Part shown: positions 8,772 to 16,509 of the stretch, in pieces
How the letters are laid out: the number at the start of each line of letters is the position of its first letter
How positions within the stretch are numbered: the first letter of the stretch is position 1
Assembly (NCBI GenBank): GCA_012730105.1
Contig: JAAYBJ010000207.1
Span: 1 to 40,886 of the forward strand
Reading direction: 5' to 3'
DNA: 40,886 nucleotides
Source of the DNA: Candidatus Hydrogenedentota bacterium
GTDB lineage: Bacteria > Hydrogenedentota > Hydrogenedentia > Hydrogenedentales > CAITNO01
Position numbers and translations under genes: made by a program
Notes under the pieces: generated by a model
What the model saw: only the letters and a program-made list of their open reading frames with translations
What the model was told of the DNA's origin: nothing
Databases searched by the model: none

Positions 8772-9595
8772 CATTTCCACGTCTGGAAGGCACCGCGTTG
8801 CGCTTGGCAACGGCATTGATTTGGCTGCCGGCTGTCACGGCCATCGTGTGGCTGCCCTCGTTACGCTGGGCCTTTGTGCTGCTGGTACTGTTCCTGAGTT
8901 TCGTAGGCGCCTGTGAGTTCTTCGCCATGGCTCGCAAACTGGATATGGACGCGCGGGGGTTTCTTGTGACACTGCTGGCTCCCCTGCTGGCGGCAGGATC
9001 GGCAATCGCTGACCTGCGCATGCTCCTCGCGATCTGCCTTCTCCTGATCATGGCCGCGCATTTATTGTCCGCACGAAAAGACATCGCGGGTTTGTCCGTG
9101 TCCATCTTAGGATTGATGTACGCAGGATACCTGCCAGCCTATTTTACTGCCCTTCACCAGACCCCGGTCTCCGGACCGGCCATGATTACACTATTGCTCG
9201 CCGTAATTGGTATTTCGGACACGGGCGCCTACCTGATCGGTAAGAGGCTCGGAAAGCACAAGCTGGCCCCAAAAATAAGCCCCAATAAAACCGTGGAAGG
9301 CGCCATAGCGGCCCTCTTCAGCGCCGCGGCGGCTGCCGCGGTGCTGTACGCCCTCAAAGAGGCGCTGCACTGGGAATCCTACCCGGATTGGCCCCTGGCC
9401 CTATATATTTTGGTCGCCATCCTGTTGTCCGTGGTTGGGCAGCTGGGCGATCTTACGGAAAGCACCCTTAAACGCAGCGCCGGCGTCAAGGACTCGGGCA
9501 CCCTGTTTCCCGGCCATGGCGGCGCCCTGGACCGGTGTGACGCCTTTTTGTTCGGCGCACCGGCCCTGTATTACCTGGCCTTTTATATCGGATAA
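8768..9595 (+). CDS. cdsA: Phosphatidate cytidylyltransferase
   Basis: Makes CDP-diacylglycerol, the precursor of the bacterial phospholipids, in the inner membrane. The 275-residue protein has about eight hydrophobic segments and the full CdsA signature near residues 233-258: STLKRSAGVKDSGTLFPGHG, then GALDRCD. The upstream KLAPKISPNKTVEGA block is also typical. It overlaps uppS by 4 nt, so the two lipid genes are coupled. No dxr or rseP homologue follows, unlike the common order in proteobacteria; prfB is next. Confidence 0.95.
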   Translation: MTFPRLEGTALRLATALIWLPAVTAIVWLPSLRWAFVLLVLFLSFVGACEFFAMARKLDMDARGFLVTLLAPLLAAGSAIADLRMLLAICLLLIMAAHLLSARKDIAGLSVSILGLMYAGYLPAYFTALHQTPVSGPAMITLLLAVIGISDTGAYLIGKRLGKHKLAPKISPNKTVEGAIAALFSAAAAAAVLYALKEALHWESYPDWPLALYILVAILLSVVGQLGDLTESTLKRSAGVKDSGTLFPGHGGALDRCDAFLFGAPALYYLAFYIG

Positions 9596-9645
9596 TCTAG
9601 CCCACCCTGTTGCTGCGGGGTCTATACCGAGGATTACGTTATCTT

Positions 9646-10767
9646 ATGTACGAACTGGAACTTGAAACGATAGAAGCCTACGCGAACCGCCTGCGTGAGC
9701 TGCGTTCCTGCCTCAATGTGGACGCTGTAAAGAGAGAAATTACGGCCATCGAGAAGAAAATGTCCGCCCCGGGATTCTGGGACGACCAGGAATCCGCGCA
9801 GAAGGAGGTTCAGCAACTCAAGGCATGCAAGGCCGTGGTGTCAGCCCCGGACGAATTGCGCCGGGAAATGGAAGATGCCGAGACACTGATCGGGATGGCC
9901 TCCGAAGAAAACGACGCTTCCCTGACCGCGGAAATCACGGCGCACCTCGAAAACGTGAAAAAGAAACTGGACCGCCTTGAACTGAACAGCCTGTTCATGG
10001 ACCCCCGGGATGAAAAGACCGCCATTATAAGCATACACCCCGGCGCAGGCGGCACCGAATCCTGCGACTGGGCGGAAATGCTGTACCGGATGATTACCCG
10101 GTACTGCGAGCAAAGCGAGTTTAACGTTGAAGTGCTGGACTATCAGCCCGGCGACGAGGCGGGCTTAAAAAGCGCTTCCTTACGCGTCACAGGGCCCTTT
10201 GCCTACGGTTCCCTGAAATCCGAGGACGGCGTCCATCGACTGGTGCGCATTTCGCCCTTCGACGCCAACGCGCGCCGTCATACGTCCTTTTCGGCCATTG
10301 AAGTGCTCGCGGAGGTGGACGACACCATTGAAATCGAAATTCGGGACGAAGACTTGAAATTGGACGTATTCCGGTCCAGCGGCGCGGGCGGCCAGAAGGT
10401 GAACAAGACGAGTAGCGCCGTTCGGCTAACCCATCTTCCCACGGGTATCGTCGTGGCCTGCCAGATAGAACGCTCCCAGCACCGCAACCGGGAAACCGCT
10501 TTGGGTATGCTCAGGGCGAAATTGTACGACTTGGAACTGAAACGCCAGGAAAGCGAACTGAGCGCTGTACGTGAAAACCAACAGGACGTAGCCTGGGGCA
10601 GCCAGATACGCAGTTATGTCCTGCACCCTTACCAGATGATCAAGGATCACCGTACCAACGTAGAAACGGGAAACGTGGTTAAGGTCCTTGACGGCGACCT
10701 GACGCTGTTTGTTGAAGCCTATCTGAAATGGAACCTGGAAAGAAAGAGCAAAAGTAATTCCAAATAA
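9646..10767 (+). CDS. prfB: Peptide chain release factor 2, no frameshift site
   Basis: RF2 reads UGA and UAA and triggers peptide release. The 373-residue product has the codon-recognition tripeptide Ser203-Pro204-Phe205 in RISPFDANARRHTSF, and the catalytic GGQ at residues 248-250 in GAGGQKVNKTSSAVRLTH. In many bacteria an in-frame UGA near codon 26 forces a +1 shift. Here the equivalent place (9700-9720, reading LRSCLNVDA) has no stop and the gene is one continuous frame. ATG 9646 is chosen for homology; the purine stretch GAGGA is rather far (13 nt), and an in-frame TTG at 9610 is an alternative. Ends 54 nt before lysS. Confidence 0.95.
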   Translation: MYELELETIEAYANRLRELRSCLNVDAVKREITAIEKKMSAPGFWDDQESAQKEVQQLKACKAVVSAPDELRREMEDAETLIGMASEENDASLTAEITAHLENVKKKLDRLELNSLFMDPRDEKTAIISIHPGAGGTESCDWAEMLYRMITRYCEQSEFNVEVLDYQPGDEAGLKSASLRVTGPFAYGSLKSEDGVHRLVRISPFDANARRHTSFSAIEVLAEVDDTIEIEIRDEDLKLDVFRSSGAGGQKVNKTSSAVRLTHLPTGIVVACQIERSQHRNRETALGMLRAKLYDLELKRQESELSAVRENQQDVAWGSQIRSYVLHPYQMIKDHRTNVETGNVVKVLDGDLTLFVEAYLKWNLERKSKSNSK

Positions 10768-10821
10768 CGGGAACGCCCGACCCGTTGCATCCCTTTGCGG
10801 CACGATGGAGATGACACCAAG

Positions 10822-12366
10822 ATGATCACACTACCCGCCGACTCCGGCGATATCAACACTCAGGATGAAGAAAACATAAAGGGCGGCGAAGCCGAACTGC
10901 GGCGCCACCGCCTGGCGAAACTTGAGCGCTTCCGCGAGCGGGGTGATGACCCTTACAAGTACGCCTTTGCCCGCACCCATACGGTTTCCGAAGCCCGGAA
11001 CCGCTTTGAGGCGCTTGAGGCGGAAGCGGCCGGCGTAGCGCCGGAACCTCTGCCCGCACAACTCGCGGGACGCATTGTTGCCCGGCGCATCCAGGGGAAA
11101 AGCACATTTCTGGACATACGCGACGAAGGCGCGCGCATCCAGATTTTTCTGGGCGAAAAACAGGTGGGTGAGGCTTCCTACGAAACCTCGAAAGACCTGG
11201 ATATCGGTGATTTTATCGGTGTAAAAGGCAACATAAAACGCACGCGCCGAAATGAGATTACGCTGTTCGCGGAAGAATTCTGCCTGCTGGCGAAATCCCT
11301 GCGCGCCTCCGCGGAAAAATATCACGGCCTATCCGACGTGGAAACGCGCTACCGGCAGCGCTATCTCGACCTGGTCGCCAACCCGGAGGTGATGGATATT
11401 TTCCACAAGCGCATTCGGATGATAGACGCCATGCGGGGCTGGCTCATGAATCATGGATTTCTGGAAGTGGAAACGCCCATGCTGCATCCGATTCCGGGCG
11501 GGGCCACCGCGCGGCCCTTCATCACCCACCACAACACCTACGACGCGGATTTTTATCTTCGTGTCGCACCGGAACTCTATCTCAAGAAACTGTTGGTCGG
11601 CGGCTTCGAACGGGTGTTCGAAATCAACCGATGCTTTAGAAACGAGGGTGTCGACGGACGGCACAACCCCGAATTTACGACCATGGAACTCTATGAGGCC
11701 TACCAGGACTACATGGGACTCATGGACGAAACCGAAGAAATGCTCACCCATGTCATCGAAACCGTGGTGGGAAGCAGCGAGTTCACCTATCAGGGGAACA
11801 CGATAAGTGTCGAACGTCCCTGGAAGCGGATCACCCTCTTTGAAGCCATCCGTCAGCATGCGGGTATCGACCTAGGAAGCACCCGGGACCGCAATGTGGC
11901 CGCACAGCTCGCCGTCAGCGCGGGCGTGGAAGTAACGCCGGACATGGGCTACGGGAAAATCGTGGACGAGGTCATGTCTCTAAAGGTACAGCCCCACCTC
12001 ATTCAGCCAACCTTCCTTTACGACTACCCTATCGAGCTGTCCCCGCTGGCAAAGAAGAAACGCGGCAATGACGCGCTCACGGAACGGTTCCAACCCTTTA
12101 TCGCCTGTCTGGAAGTGGGTAACGCCTTCTCCGAGCTAAACGACCCGCTGGATCAGCGTCAGCGTTTCGAAGCGCAGGCCGCACTGCGCGAAGCCGGTGA
12201 TGACGAGGCCCAATACCTCGACGAGGATTTCCTCACCGCGCTGGAAGTGGGCATGCCCCCGGCGGCCGGCCTGGGCATCGGTATCGACCGCCTGGCCATG
12301 CTTGTCACCGACTCGCCCTCTATACGCGACGTGATCCTCTTTCCACAACTCCGGCCGGAAGAATAA
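10822..12366 (+). CDS. lysS: Lysyl-tRNA synthetase, class II
   Basis: Charges tRNA-Lys. The 514-residue product has the N-terminal OB-fold anticodon-binding domain (about residues 60-170, with AGRIVARRIQGKSTFLDIRD) and the class II catalytic core: motif 2 FEINRCFRNEGVDGRHNPEF and motif 3 GLGIGIDRLAMLVTDSPSIR near the C terminus. The length is normal. ATG 10822 follows GGAG at 10807-10810. The N-terminal 40 residues are poorly conserved. A segment of this gene (11722-11895) recurs as an isolated fragment at 15890-16060. It is the last gene of this plus-strand cluster. Confidence 0.96.
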   Translation: MITLPADSGDINTQDEENIKGGEAELRRHRLAKLERFRERGDDPYKYAFARTHTVSEARNRFEALEAEAAGVAPEPLPAQLAGRIVARRIQGKSTFLDIRDEGARIQIFLGEKQVGEASYETSKDLDIGDFIGVKGNIKRTRRNEITLFAEEFCLLAKSLRASAEKYHGLSDVETRYRQRYLDLVANPEVMDIFHKRIRMIDAMRGWLMNHGFLEVETPMLHPIPGGATARPFITHHNTYDADFYLRVAPELYLKKLLVGGFERVFEINRCFRNEGVDGRHNPEFTTMELYEAYQDYMGLMDETEEMLTHVIETVVGSSEFTYQGNTISVERPWKRITLFEAIRQHAGIDLGSTRDRNVAAQLAVSAGVEVTPDMGYGKIVDEVMSLKVQPHLIQPTFLYDYPIELSPLAKKKRGNDALTERFQPFIACLEVGNAFSELNDPLDQRQRFEAQAALREAGDDEAQYLDEDFLTALEVGMPPAAGLGIGIDRLAMLVTDSPSIRDVILFPQLRPEE

Positions 12367-12464
12367 GGATCTACGCTTCGTCCGGAACTTCGCCCGGAAG
12401 AAGCGGCGCCTTCGGCGCAACAAAATTCAGTATTGGCTTTCAGTATAGACACCCCTGAACCTTC

Positions 12465-12703
12465 GTCATTCCGGTTTTTTCGCGACCCATGACTCGGGTC
12501 AAAGAACAATACTGGGTAACGCGAAAAAGACCGGAATCCAGATTCAGCCCGCTGTAATGAATGTCCGCTTCCCCGTTGCAAAAATAAGAGGAAACGGACG
12601 GTTCCGCCTCCAGGGTTGCAGAAGATAGATTCCGGTCTTTTCGCGGCCTGGTACTCCCTTCGATACACGTCTTTTTTTCCACCGCGAAAAACCGGAATGA
12701 CTC
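12465..12703. repeat. Nested inverted repeats of an ATTCCGG/TTTTCGCG unit
   Basis: Four copies of one motif occur in alternating order. Copy A at 12465-12484 (GTCATTCCGGTTTTTTCGCG) pairs with copy D at 12682-12703. Copy B at 12521-12542 (GCGAAAAAGACCGGAATCCA) pairs with copy C at 12628-12646. The outer and inner pairs differ in their centres (GGTTTTTT against GGTCTTTT), so each keeps its own partner. The GTCATTCCGG...CCGGAATCCAG layout is like the short palindromic REP/MITE families common in bacterial intergenic DNA. The 504-bp gap 12367-12870 has no other convincing content. Confidence 0.75.
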
Positions 12704-12815
12704 GTTGTTTTGAGATTGTTGCACTGAACCAGAACATAACACTCCTCTTGACAACAAACAGAACCCATAATTTTTTGTCAACGGAATCGCTCTGAGCGCC
12801 TTTGTGCAACAGCAG

Positions 12816-12846
12816 GCGGGCCGCCATGGGATTCATGACGGCCCGC
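12816..12846 (-). terminator. GC-rich hairpin downstream of LRR gene
   Basis: GCGGGCCG (12816-12823) and CGGCCCGC (12839-12846) form an 8-bp stem with a 15-nt loop, 25 nt beyond the stop of the minus-strand LRR gene. The following bases on that strand are not U-rich, so its role as a terminator is uncertain. Confidence 0.35.
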
Positions 12847-12870
12847 AAGAAATTCGGTAAGAGTTCAAGA

Positions 12871-14607
12871 TTAAGCGCGTTTCTTCCGTATCAGGAATCC
12901 TAACATACTTCCGGCCGCAGCCAGGGCAATCAGGCCGAGCGTATTCAAGGCGGGAAGTTCGTCCACGACCCGCACCGGCGCTTCAAACACCTGTATAGCC
13001 TTGGCGCTATCGTCGTAGGTGCAGGTATACAGACCGGAATCTTCAATCGTCAACAGGATGATGTGCAGCGTGCGCGCGTTGGCGCCATAGATACGGCCAC
13101 TGTCTGCAAGCGGGACACCATCCTTTGCCCATGCATAAGTGGAAGTACTGGAAACGGGCCACGGCACACACAGGCATAAATCATCCCCTGCTTCGTAGGT
13201 ACCGCCGTAAGGCTTAGGACAGCCTTCCGGATTCTCAATGACTTCGCCTTCTCCTTCGACCGGTGGTTCGCCTTCCCCTTCAACCAGAGGTTCGCCTTCC
13301 CCTTCAACCAGAGGTTCGCCTTCCCCTTCGGCTGGGGGTTCACCTTCGCCTTCAGAAGCGGTGCAGTTTTCATCGCTGTAGGTAGTGAATACAACATCTA
13401 CACCATTCTCCTCCAACAGGGGAATCTGTACGGTAATGGCGGTGTCGCTCAGCGGATTTAAATCGATTCCAAGATATCCCCCGGCGGGCAGCCCTAGCAG
13501 CGGAGTCAAATCCGATATGCAGTTCACGTGCAGCCCCACCGAGTCCAGGCTGGTGAGCCCAGAAAGCGGCGTGAGGTCGCTGATTTGGTTCTCGCCCAGG
13601 TACAGAACCGTCAGGCTGGTGAGCCAAGAAAGCGGCGCGAGGTCACTGATTTGATTATGGTTCAGATGCAATATACGCAAGTCTGTAAGCCCCTGCAGCG
13701 GCGCGAGGTCATTGATTTGGTTCAATTCCAATCTCAGGCTCTCCAGGTGGGGGAGCCCAGAAAGCGGCGTGAGGTCGCTACACTGGTTGTTGAAGAGATT
13801 CAGGGACTCCAAGCCGACACAGTATTCCAGTCCGGTCAAGTCTGCGATATTGTATTCCTCCGCATTCAAATACATAATCCCCGCCAAGGCGGCTTTCGTA
13901 AGCGGGTCGGTGGGTCCAAGTCCAAGGTTAGCGCGAATGGCGCTGTTCAGGCCGGGGTCGGGGATGGTAACTCCCGCAGCGCAGTAGTCATCACTCCAGG
14001 TGATAAAGTCTACGCCCACCCCATTACCAACTAACTGGGGTATTTGCACGTTTTGAGCGGTATCGCTCAGCGGATTGTGATTAATACTCAAACTTAATAA
14101 TGCAGGTAAACTTAACAGGGGACTTAGATCCGATATGCAGCTCTCACTCAGGATTAACACTTCCACACTGGTAAGTCCCGACAACGGCGTGAGGTCGCTA
14201 ATTTGGTTTTCGTACAGCCACAGCTCCGTAAGGCTGGTGAGGCCAGAAAGAGGCGTAAGGTCGCTAATTTGGTTGTTGTGCAAGTACAACGTCGTCAGGC
14301 TGGTGAGCCCCTGCAGCCCCGTAAGGTCGCTGATTTTGTTGTCCTCTAAATGCAACACCGTCAGACTGGTGCAATACTCCAGGCCGGTCAGGTCCACAAT
14401 ACTATCTGCGTTAGCATAAAGATGTGTCAGCCCTGCCAGGGCGGTTTCCGTAATCGGGTCGGTGGGTCCAAGTACAAGGTTAGTACGAATGGCGCTTTCC
14501 AGGCCGGGGTCGGGGATAGTGACGTCGGCGGTGGCCTGCGTGGCGGTCAGGATGGCCGCAAGGGCGATGAGGAGGAGGAGAATTCGGGGTGTCGCACGGA
14601 GTTTCAT
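12871..14607 (-). CDS. Secreted leucine-rich-repeat protein with Ig-like domain and C-terminal membrane anchor
   Basis: A 578-residue surface protein of unknown binding target. Residues 1-27 are a signal peptide ending ATQATA. Two tandem LRR modules follow, about residues 28-215 and 216-415. Each starts with a cap (IPDPGLESAIRTNLVLGPTD and IPDPGLNSAIRANLGLGPTD), runs through 22-residue internalin-type repeats such as NQISDLTPLSGLTSL, and ends with a similar Asp/Tyr/Cys block. Then comes an acidic EGEGEP linker, an immunoglobulin-like domain (about 455-550, with two Cys and SGLYTCTYD), and a C-terminal hydrophobic helix followed by RKKRA, resembling exosortase/rhombosortase-type anchors. AAAGGAC precedes the start. 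The module duplication is clear in the sequence; a role in adhesion is inference. Confidence 0.85.
   Translation of the reverse strand: MKLRATPRILLLLIALAAILTATQATADVTIPDPGLESAIRTNLVLGPTDPITETALAGLTHLYANADSIVDLTGLEYCTSLTVLHLEDNKISDLTGLQGLTSLTTLYLHNNQISDLTPLSGLTSLTELWLYENQISDLTPLSGLTSVEVLILSESCISDLSPLLSLPALLSLSINHNPLSDTAQNVQIPQLVGNGVGVDFITWSDDYCAAGVTIPDPGLNSAIRANLGLGPTDPLTKAALAGIMYLNAEEYNIADLTGLEYCVGLESLNLFNNQCSDLTPLSGLPHLESLRLELNQINDLAPLQGLTDLRILHLNHNQISDLAPLSWLTSLTVLYLGENQISDLTPLSGLTSLDSVGLHVNCISDLTPLLGLPAGGYLGIDLNPLSDTAITVQIPLLEENGVDVVFTTYSDENCTASEGEGEPPAEGEGEPLVEGEGEPLVEGEGEPPVEGEGEVIENPEGCPKPYGGTYEAGDDLCLCVPWPVSSTSTYAWAKDGVPLADSGRIYGANARTLHIILLTIEDSGLYTCTYDDSAKAIQVFEAPVRVVDELPALNTLGLIALAAAGSMLGFLIRKKRA
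13245..13355 (-). repeat. 24-bp tandem repeats coding for the EGEGEP(L/P)V linker
   Basis: Four to five direct repeats of 24 bp (eight codons, EGEGEPPV or EGEGEPLV) sit inside the LRR gene between its repeat region and Ig-like domain. Nearly identical DNA in the central copies suggests recent slippage expansion. Confidence 0.8.
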
Positions 14608-14652
14608 GATATAGTCCTTTCTGGGTTCTTGTATAACACTTAAGATGCTCTT

Positions 14653-14723
14653 GTATGTTGTTCACGCTTTAGCGTGCGGGCATGGCCTATGCCGAAGCGC
14701 ATGCTAAAGCATGAACAACATAC
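14653..14723. repeat. Palindromic repeat element, copy 1
   Basis: A 71-bp inverted repeat. The arms read GTATGTTGTTCACGCTTTAG and, on the other strand, GTATGTTGTTCATGCTTTAG. Each arm also has its own small palindrome, CACGCTTTAGCGTG on the left and CATGCTAAAGCATG on the right. The left arm recurs exactly (24 nt) at 37303-37326. It lies between two minus-strand genes and may also stop transcription of the upstream one. Confidence 0.8.
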
Positions 14724-14731
14724 GCATGTTC

Positions 14732-15403
14732 TCACAGGGTTACGGTGCATTCGGCGGGGTCGCCGTAGGGGCCGAGTTTGAGGTTTTTGCCAACGTAGCG
14801 GGCACGGTAGGCGATGGTGGTCGGCGCGGTTTCGCTGACGCTGTGGATGCAGGGAGAGTCGGTGTCGGTTTCGAGCACGCGCCAGACGTTTTCATCAGCA
14901 GGGATGCCGCCGAGGGCGTATTCGACCTGGCAGCCGATGACGCCGGCGGGCCGTCCGTTCTGCTGTTCGTTGGACGGGTTGGGCCCCCAATGGATGGTGA
15001 CCTGGCGGCGCACGCTGAAATCGAGCAGGATCAACGGCGCGGCAACGCTCAAAATGGCGTCGGCGTCGGCCGACGTGGGGGTGCTGTCGGGGATGGTGAT
15101 GCCCGCATCGGCCCGGTCGGCATCGGTGGTGGTGGGCCAGCTCTGGAGGCGCTGGGCGTCTTCGCGGGCTAGCGCAACGGCCGCGCCCATGGCGTCGTTC
15201 TTGGTGGCGGTGGCGGCGCGCGCGGCGGCCCGGGCGGTTTCCATATCGGTGAGGGCGTCCATGGCAACCGTGGCGGCGGCGCGCATGGCGTTGACTTCGT
15301 CTACGGTAAACCCGTGGGTCGCGCCGTTGGCCAGCAACCAGTTGCTGAACTGATTCAGCCATATCGCTTTTTCCGTATCGCTTCCTGGAATGTAATCTGA
15401 CAT
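14732..15403 (-). CDS. Hypothetical protein, helical N-terminus with possible fibronectin-III-like C-terminus
   Basis: I do not recognise this 223-residue protein. It begins MSDYIPGSDTEKAIWLNQFS, has no signal peptide, and residues 1-90 are helical and Ala-rich (METARAAARAATATKNDA). After a Thr/Asp/Pro-rich linker, residues 120-223 alternate as beta strands, ending in IAYRARYVGKNLKLGPYGDP, which looks like the last strands of a fibronectin-III fold. Two Cys lie in the C-terminal half. The start is supported by an AGGAGGAAAG stretch just upstream on the minus strand. Structural or phage/particle-like roles are possible but unsupported. Confidence 0.65.
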   Translation of the reverse strand: MSDYIPGSDTEKAIWLNQFSNWLLANGATHGFTVDEVNAMRAAATVAMDALTDMETARAAARAATATKNDAMGAAVALAREDAQRLQSWPTTTDADRADAGITIPDSTPTSADADAILSVAAPLILLDFSVRRQVTIHWGPNPSNEQQNGRPAGVIGCQVEYALGGIPADENVWRVLETDTDSPCIHSVSETAPTTIAYRARYVGKNLKLGPYGDPAECTVTL

Positions 15404-15562
15404 GGTGCTTTCCTCCTTTTATGTTGCTCCATTATCATGTTTTACGCAACTTGCTCCCTGAGCATACCCGTTGCGTTTACGCCCGCTATCGAGGGGGTAC
15501 GGCCTTCCTGCAGACCTTCGTTGGTTTCAAAAAATCATTTTTTGACGTCCGCAAGTGGTTCA

Positions 15563-15730
15563 CAGAACTCTGGGTGCGACAGGCAGAACTCTGAGTGCGA
15601 CAGACAGAACTCTGGGTGCGACAGGCAGAACTCTGGGTGCGACAGACAGAAGTCTGGCTGCGACAGTCAGAAGTCTGGGTGTGACAGGCAGAAGTCTGGG
15701 TGCGGCAGACAGAAGTCTGTCTGGGATAGG
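15563..15730. repeat. Eight 21-bp tandem repeats
   Basis: Eight direct units of exactly 21 bp, each starting CAGAA(C/G)TCTG and mostly ending GCGACAG(G/A). Units 1-4 have AACTCTG, units 5-8 AAGTCTG; the last is degenerate. There are no unique spacers, so it is not a CRISPR array. Because 21 is a multiple of three, several frames stay open, giving artefactual heptad peptides such as CDRQNSG. Confidence 0.9.
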
Positions 15731-15889
15731 CTGTTGCATGCTCACCCCGCTAAGACATTCAACTTTCCCATACTCGTATCGTTCTATAAGAAGATAGCAT
15801 ACCTATTGATCCCGTCAATGTCAAGTAACCGTTCGTATTATTGTGTTAGCAGAATGCGCAATTTGGCGATTTTGGCAAGGGAAGAGCCT

Positions 15890-16060
15890 ATGGACGAAAC
15901 CGAAGAAATGCTGACCTGCGTCACGGAAACGGTGCTCGGCTGCAGTGCATTCACCTATCAAGGACATGTGATCCGCGTGGAAGGTCCCTGGAAACGGATC
16001 ACCCTCTTCGAAGCCATCCATCAGCATGCGGGTATCGACCTGCGAAGCCCCCGGTACCGC
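15890..16060 (+). pseudogene. Displaced internal fragment of lysS
   Basis: Translating from 15890 gives MDETEEMLTCVTETVLGCSA, then FTYQGHVIRVEGPWKRITLF and EAIHQHAGIDLRSPRYR. This matches residues of the intact lysS at 11722-11895 (MDETEEMLTHVIETVVGSSE, FTYQGNTISVERPWKRITLF, EAIRQHAGIDLGSTRDR) with about three quarters identity and no gap. Only about 57 codons from the middle of the catalytic domain are present, lacking motifs 2 and 3, so it cannot be an active synthetase. It lies on the same strand as lysS, 4 kb away. It is open in frame with the tandem repeats upstream, but no ribosome site or promoter is evident. Confidence 0.85.
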
Positions 16061-16122
16061 AAGGGCTTTCACCGGTCCACACCGTCCCTATAGGCAAAAT
16101 GCAACAGCGCGCCGCATTTGGC

Positions 16123-16509
16123 TCAGTGTCTTCTCCGGGGCCCGCGGCGGGTCTGGCCGGGACGTTTCCTGCGCGCGGCATTGCGGCGCGGCAGGACTTG
16201 TTCTTCCTTTTCCCGCGCATTTTGCTCTTCCTGGGCCTCGACCAGATACCTGCGCGACATACCCACGGCGCGGTCCTGGCCGTCGGCAATGGTGTTGTAA
16301 CTGCCGCAGCGGGGGCAAAGGGACAGGGTAGCGGCGTCTTCGTCCAAGTACATAAAACTGCAAAAGGAACAACGCCAGAGGAACTGTTTTTCCAGGACGC
16401 GATATACATGCCGGGCACGAAGTTCACTGAAGAAATAAAGAAAAATAAAACCTGCCAGGATAATGGCGCCATAGACGAGAATGGCCGTGCTGAAGGTGAT
16501 TTCAATCAT
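16123..16509 (-). CDS. Small membrane-anchored zinc-ribbon protein
   Basis: A 128-residue protein of unknown function. Residues 5-27 form one membrane helix (TAILVYGAIILAGFIFLYFF). A zinc ribbon follows with Cys47/Cys50 (WRCSFC) and Cys65/Cys68 (LCPRCGS), then a charged helix and an Arg-rich basic tail. Its ATG overlaps the stop of the TonB-like gene (ATGA), so it is the last gene of the arg/exb operon. The zinc ribbon facing the cytoplasm beside an ExbB/ExbD/TonB module suggests an accessory part of that complex, but this is inference from position only. Confidence 0.75.
   Translation of the reverse strand: MIEITFSTAILVYGAIILAGFIFLYFFSELRARHVYRVLEKQFLWRCSFCSFMYLDEDAATLSLCPRCGSYNTIADGQDRAVGMSRRYLVEAQEEQNAREKEEQVLPRRNAARRKRPGQTRRGPRRRH

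Noticed and set aside
12159-12848. 229-codon minus-strand frame across the lysS end and the repeat cluster
   Set aside because: It is antisense to lysS for its C-terminal part and otherwise reads through the nested inverted repeats.
15563-15730. CRISPR array
   Set aside because: Units are directly adjacent with no unique spacers, and no cas genes are in the window.
15437-16093. 218-codon plus-strand open frame through the tandem repeats and lysS fragment
   Set aside because: It is built from a 21-bp satellite and a fragment of another gene, has no ribosome site, and other frames across the repeats are equally open.
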